The notes below the pieces were generated by a model. The model made no database searches, was not told the origin of the DNA, and was given only the letters and a program-made list of their open reading frames with translations. From the NCBI GenBank assembly GCA_032622095.1, contig CP136066.1, positions 57,256,609-57,320,608 of the forward strand: 64,000 nt of DNA. Direction: 5' to 3'. Numbering within the stretch: the first letter of the stretch is position 1; each line of letters begins with the position of its first letter. Of the stretch, positions 59,320-64,000 are shown piece after piece. Made by a program: the position numbers and the translations under genes. Origin of the DNA: Siphonodentalium dalli. Its lineage: Eukaryota; Mollusca; Scaphopoda; Gadilida; Siphonodentaliidae.

Positions 59320-59760
59320 ACACTGTGTAGAAACGCTACACACTTTGTACACATATGTGTGTAACATCTGCTCTTCAACAATTATGTGTAGAAACTGTAG
59401 AGCAATTTTTGGTACACACAATATGTGTAGCTCTATACACACATGTATGTGTATAGAGCAATTTTTGGTACACACAATATGTGTAGCTCTATACACACAT
59501 GTATGTGTAGTCGCTATACACTTGTGTGTAGTAAACAGTTGGTAGACAGTTACTACACAGTTAGTACACAGATAATACACAGTTAGTGTGTACTTTATTT
59601 ATACCCATTTGTGTACATAGTACACAGTAGTGTGTACTTTATTTATACACATCTGTGTAACAACCTACACAATTTTGTAGTATATAGTACCCAGTATTGT
59701 GCATATTTGGTACACACACTATGCACCAACTAATCTATACACTTTATGTGTAATAAATTT
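59320..59760. repeat. Second cluster of TACACA/TGTGTA palindromes
   Basis: Contains a direct duplication (gagcaatttttggtacacac at about 59400 and 59456) and many cacacNNgtgtg words such as acacatgtatgtgtatag. Same motif vocabulary as 48140-48910. Confidence 0.65.
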
Positions 59761-60056
59761 ACATGCATTCTTTTTGCAAATATTGGACATTTTTGGGTGA
59801 TGTAGCAACTGTAATGTCGAATCAGAATCGCATGGTTGAGGCCACTGAATTTAGGCCATCACAGTAAGAATGTTTGATATTGAAAGCCATAATTATTACT
59901 TCTTTTTTTTATTAGCCAAAACAAATCATGAAAAACATGCTATCATATGTTATATATGCTGAATGGACCTCATATTACATTGGCATTTACATGTACTGGT
60001 ATAATAAATTTGCAATGACAATGAAATGGGCAAGAAAAGTTTAACTCACTATTTAT
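59761..60056. other. Intergenic, nothing recognised
   Basis: AT-rich sequence between the palindrome cluster and the large inverted repeat. Confidence 0.4.
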
Positions 60057-60569
60057 CTAACTTTTCCGGTTCAAAATAATTGTTTAATTGCCAATTTATT
60101 TTACAGGCAAATGACAATGCCAACTATGGGTGATGTTCGATCAATTAAGTGTACTGGGTGTATATCTAATAGCACATTCCTCGAGATTTTATTCTGGGTA
60201 ACATTTTTCTGACAATGCTGTGTTTTCTCAACAAAATTTATCAATATGATACTTTCATTCTCAGTTTTTGAAGCCACTTCTTCAATTGACAGGGCACGAG
60301 GATCTTTGGGTTGACTCCAAGCCACCTCTCCCATGTCAATGACATGAAGATCTTTCAAAAACTGAGAATGAAAGTATCATATTGATAAATTTTGTTGAGA
60401 AAACACAGCATTGTCAGAAAAATGTTACCCAGAATAAAATCCCGAGGAATGTGCTATTAGATATACATCCAGTACGCTTAATTGATCGAACATCACCCAT
60501 AGTTGGCATTGTCATTTGCCTGTAAAATAAATTGGCAATTAAACAATTATATTGAACCGGAAAAGTTAG
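60057..60569. repeat. Large inverted repeat, two 214-bp arms
   Basis: The left arm 60057-60270 and right arm 60356-60569 are nearly perfect reverse complements separated by 85 bp. The spacer carries tcttcaattgacagggca and gtcaatgacatgaagatc. Similar spacer-plus-ctgag blocks appear alone at about 60610-60720 and 60945-61060. On the - strand the spacer copies share an open segment (GEVAW...KDP-x-ALSIEEV). The arms are young given their identity. No transposase seen. Confidence 0.85.
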
Positions 60570-62174
60570 ATGCAGTCAAGTTTATATTTTAATTGCTTGC
60601 ATCCAGGATAAGGCATCGAAGTCACCTCTTCAATTGACAGGGTATGAGGATCTTTAGAATGACTCAAGTCACCTCTCCCTTGTCAATGACAAGAGGATTT
60701 TTCAAAAACTGAGTGAGCATGAAAATATCATTTTGATAAGTTTTGACAAGAGGACACAACACTCTCCAAAAAGTATCAACCCATTAGTTATCATATACAT
60801 GTATAACGGATTTGTGGAATGGAACTAACTTCAGAGAAAGTTGGCATTGAAATTCATATATACCGGTACAATAAAATGGCAATGACAATACAAACAATGC
60901 TATTATGAATAGAGTTACATGCATTTTAATAATTGCTCTTATTCTGGAGTCAGCATCGAAGTCACCTCTTCAATTGACAGGGCATGAGGATCTTTGGAAT
61001 GATTCCAAGCCACCTCTCCCGCATCAATGACATGAGGATTTTCGAAAACTGAGCATATATTAAATTTATCGTTTTTATCTGTTTTGAACTTTTGACGAGA
61101 CAGCACTGTCAGATAAGTACTGTTAAAATTTACGAAATAAGTTACAAGTAAAAGTGGGACCAGAAATTTCTGTTGCGTTACATATACTGCAGTTAGGATA
61201 CCACCAGTCATTGAACAGGAATCACTTCTCTATTACTTTCATGGTGTATCATGGCAATTAAGATTCAGTATCAATGCTTACATGTACATTACAATTCAGA
61301 AGCAGAATACACAGAACACTGATAAGATGTCATCGCACCAAGATAAAATATGGTCTCTTTGATGTTATTTAATTGTACACCCCACTGACTTATCCTATTT
61401 TCAGTAGATAAATAAACCCATATTATATTAAACTGACATCGTTTTTCAATACAATGTTACCACCATTACTTTGATAGAGGAAAGTTTATTCTCAAAGAGT
61501 ATAATTATTTTACATGAACTTTATTTTAATGGTATATAACTATATATCCAACAAATGAAGCTGAAAATTCATATTTCATGTGCTGCAGGAGCCTTCAAAC
61601 TCTGGTTGACACTACAGTAACAGTTGAGGCACAAGCAGACATGTTCACTGGAGAAATGTTATTATATAGTCCACTTCAGCTGTTTCAGTCAGTTAATAAA
61701 TTAGAGGAATAATAGTATGACCACTGCTCCAATCCTGTAGTTAGCCAAAATCAAGGCTTCTTTTACCATGATTTTAATGAACAGAGAACAGAAAATTCCT
61801 TAGTTGAAGATTGTCAGATCATCAATTACAATAATGTGACTTATCATCCATCCTCCTTCACAATAACATATTGCATGGTAATTTACAAAGCATGTGTATG
61901 ATATTACACGGCTGAAGATTGTCACAGATTTGAGAACTGGTCCATAAATACTGTTTGTCATCCACCTTGAATGGGAAATTCAACTCATGGCATTTTGAAG
62001 CTAGAAGTAGTAACATATCATTACTGTATGGTAGACCTCTACTTCCTCATATAGCACATTGTATATCTGATTCTGTAGTCATCCTGAAAAAATAAATATA
62101 TGAAGTCAGACTTTTAAATTATTTTGTATGTATGTCATGATTTGAACTGAAAAAAATCTATTATAGCATGGATC
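60570..62174. other. Intergenic with two solo spacer copies
   Basis: Copies of the inverted-repeat spacer lie at about 60610-60720 and 60945-61060. The - strand frame at 60939-61211 includes the second. From 61215 to 62170 I see no repeats or coding signal. Confidence 0.4.
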
Positions 62175-62584
62175 TTAAAGGTACTCAATCTGATTAAGCA
62201 CCCCTAAATTACTATTTCTTCGGCTTCATGGGTTAAAAATAATTAATTTGAGTCTAGGAACCCATCCATCAAAGCTCAGAATGATCAGATATTGATTCTT
62301 TTTTTAAATTTGTAATTTTCTCGAGATGTGTATTAATAATTGCAACAGAAACATTTATTCAAACGGACGAAGATGGATAACTCTAAAATGAAGCACTGAG
62401 AACTTCCTTTTGACAGCATGTTCTGGCCAAGAAACAAGAGATAACAAAACTTCAAAAATTTATATCTGATCACTCTGATGGTTGATGGGTAGGTTACTCG
62501 ACTCGAATCAATTTTTTTTTTTTTTACCTCAGAAGCCAAAGAAATAGTAATTTATGAAGGTCTAATCGGATTGAGTACCTTTAA
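62175..62584. mobile_element. TTAA-flanked MITE, copy 2
   Basis: Bounded by ttaaaggtactcaatc and gattgagtacctttaa, with aaccaaagaa/ttctttgg-type inner inverted blocks. Same family as 12901-13351. No coding sequence. Confidence 0.7.
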
Positions 62585-63201
62585 CATTTAACCAACCATT
62601 TTCAGACACACCTCCCCCCACTTGTTGATGAAAATCCACAAATCAGGTTCCAGCTATCTAGGTCACTTGCACCAATGTTGATCATATTTCCCAAACATGA
62701 AATGACACACTCTATGATTTCCAGGCTTCAATTTAAAGATGAATTATCTGTTTCCACAACAAGTATATAGTTTCCTCGGTATAACATAAGAGAAGTGAAT
62801 CAAAAACACCCACCTGGGAACACTACTATCAATTAATATTGATTTCCTTATATAATGTGACTATCAAGTTGCCCTGTGGGACATATATTTGTCACTATTT
62901 TTAGAAATAGTTATTGCTCAGAACAAACAGAGCTGTAAACTGTTTAAATATAATCAATATTAAGTATGCATCATCCGATTAGATGCCCCTCAATAAGGCT
63001 CAATTACTATATATTTGGATTCGGGTGGGAGGATATTTGATTTGAGTCGATGAACCCACCCACCAAAGCTAAGAGTTATTACATATTCATTTTTAAATCT
63101 ATTATTTTTCACCATCGAGACTTAATAGTGTCCTGGGAAAAAGTCAACGGGCCAATGGCCTTGGACCAAATTGCGGATGAAGATAACTCTAAAATCAAGT
63201 A

Positions 63202-63213
63202 GCTTTGTGTTGA
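63202..63213. repeat. SINE target-site duplication, left
   Basis: gctttgtgttga is repeated exactly at 63521-63532 on the far side of the SINE. Confidence 0.85.
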
Positions 63214-63520
63214 GGGGCCTCGGTGGCTCAATCGGTTAGGGGTACCACTCCAAGCCGTTTCGCCCTCCAGCGCTGGCAATAAGGGTTCAAATCCACATGT
63301 TTCCATCGTGGACTTTGTAACTCGAAATCGTTATCTGGTGGAGTTGCCAGTTACTCACCGATGGCCGGTGGTTTGCCGCACATGGTTGACGAGTTTATCA
63401 GCCATTGAAATCACTGTTAGATTAGTCGCAAGTGTGCGGATTTCCTCCACCACTAAAACTGGCAATGTCGTGATATGGCCTTAGTGGCTAAAGCGACAAT
63501 AACCCCCAATCAATCAATCA
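63214..63520 (+). mobile_element. tRNA-derived SINE
   Basis: About 307 bp. The tRNA-like head has an A box tggctcaatcgg (63224-63235) and B box ggttcaaatcc (63284-63294), the two RNA polymerase III promoter boxes. The body includes tgtgcggatttcctccacca and gtcgtgatatggcctt, and the tail is a caatcaatcaatca run, typical of SINEs mobilised by a LINE. Exact 12-bp target duplications flank it. I believe the body resembles molluscan SINE families, but that needs a database search. Confidence 0.88.
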
Positions 63521-63532
63521 GCTTTGTGTTGA
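63521..63532. repeat. SINE target-site duplication, right
   Basis: Exact copy of 63202-63213. Confidence 0.85.
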
Positions 63533-63600
63533 TAATGAGGCAAAATTGTCATTGAACAACATGTTGATAAATAACACATTTTGAGCAATTTTATACTATA

Positions 63601-64000
63601 ATTGACATTATTTTTGACATTATAATTAATCGATTCTGATAACTGAAGCAGCATTTCAAAATATGTTGTTGGAAGCTGAATATATGGGGTTCATTGAATC
63701 AACTTGGAGAGTTTGCACGCTAAATTATACATGAAATGCTTTATATAATTATTATACAATGAAGTAAAATAAATAATCACTCCAAATATTAAAAAAACAT
63801 GTGAGTATAGTTAGTATACAGACTGTCAATGCGGTGAACGTTATTGCACCAATTTGTTGGGGCTCAAGTTCCGTGAAATATTACACGAGTGGCCAGTGTC
63901 AAATTGCATCTTGCAGCATAACACTTTAACATAACAGATAAGTGGACAATTGTTTGCAGGTGTGGTTTGGTTTTGTATTTACTACACACCAATATTCAAT
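63601..64000. other. Intergenic, nothing recognised
   Basis: AT-rich sequence to the window end with no repeat or gene that I can support. Confidence 0.4.

Larger units (their letters stand above)
62942..63600. mobile_element. Degenerate MITE copy interrupted by a SINE
   Basis: 62968-63200 matches the TTAA MITE interior (gatttgagtcgatgaaccca, ccaccaaagct, gataactctaaaatcaag). It is split at 63213 by the SINE, giving a relative age order: MITE first, SINE later. The right border is unclear. Confidence 0.55.

Noticed and set aside
63220-63300. Functional tRNA gene
   Set aside because: A and B boxes are present but the arms do not fold as a full cloverleaf, and the unit continues into a SINE body with a tail and target duplications.
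63109-63306. 65-codon - strand frame
   Set aside because: It lies in the SINE head and MITE remnant and has no protein support.

Overview
This is a eukaryotic, AT-rich, repeat-dominated window with almost no host coding sequence. It most resembles an intergenic stretch from a marine invertebrate, probably a lophotrochozoan such as a mollusc. The reasons are spliceosomal introns, a tRNA-derived SINE, truncated LINEs, Helitron-like and MITE-like elements, many minisatellites, and a Maverick/Polinton whose protein families are common in molluscs and cnidarians. The species assignment is inference.

The centrepiece is a complete Maverick/Polinton insertion at 16150-26302 (10,153 bp). It starts with AG, ends with CT, carries imperfect ~400-bp terminal inverted repeats built from a 66-83 bp iterated unit, and is flanked by a perfect 6-bp target duplication (aatatc, 16144-16149 and 26303-26308). 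A spliced, zinc-finger-bearing protein-primed DNA polymerase B lies on the + strand. It has lost its middle by internal deletion. Converging on it from the right end are - strand genes: a small unknown protein, a deoxynucleoside kinase, a two-TM protein, a protein with two PC4-like domains, an FtsK/HerA-type packaging ATPase, a small Pro-rich protein, and a chromodomain integrase whose ATG overlaps the preceding stop as ATGA. The protease and a core-protein-like gene survive only as fragments, and no capsid genes are present. The element therefore looks like a recent, defective deletion derivative that kept integrase, ATPase, kinase and PC4 genes intact.

A second, much older Polinton relic (41451-42820, - strand) has no long ORF. 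It shows integrase, chromodomain and capsid-like protein similarity across several frames.

Elsewhere: two tandem Helitron-like copies (1319-2871); three tandem long hairpins (4529-5019); a TTAA-flanked MITE family (12901-13351, 62175-62584, and a degenerate copy hit by a SINE at 63214-63520); a TA-flanked 2.2-kb TIR element (31145-33305); a ~190-bp satellite (28690-29590); a 32-bp minisatellite (49189-49480); two LINE 3' ends (51231-52175, and a relic at 47415-48040); two clusters of TACACA/TGTGTA palindromes; and a near-perfect 214-bp inverted repeat (60057-60569). The one convincing host gene is a first exon at 54351-54653 encoding a signal peptide and a cysteine-rich PAN/apple-like segment, preceded by a duplicated 52-bp CCAAT-containing unit.
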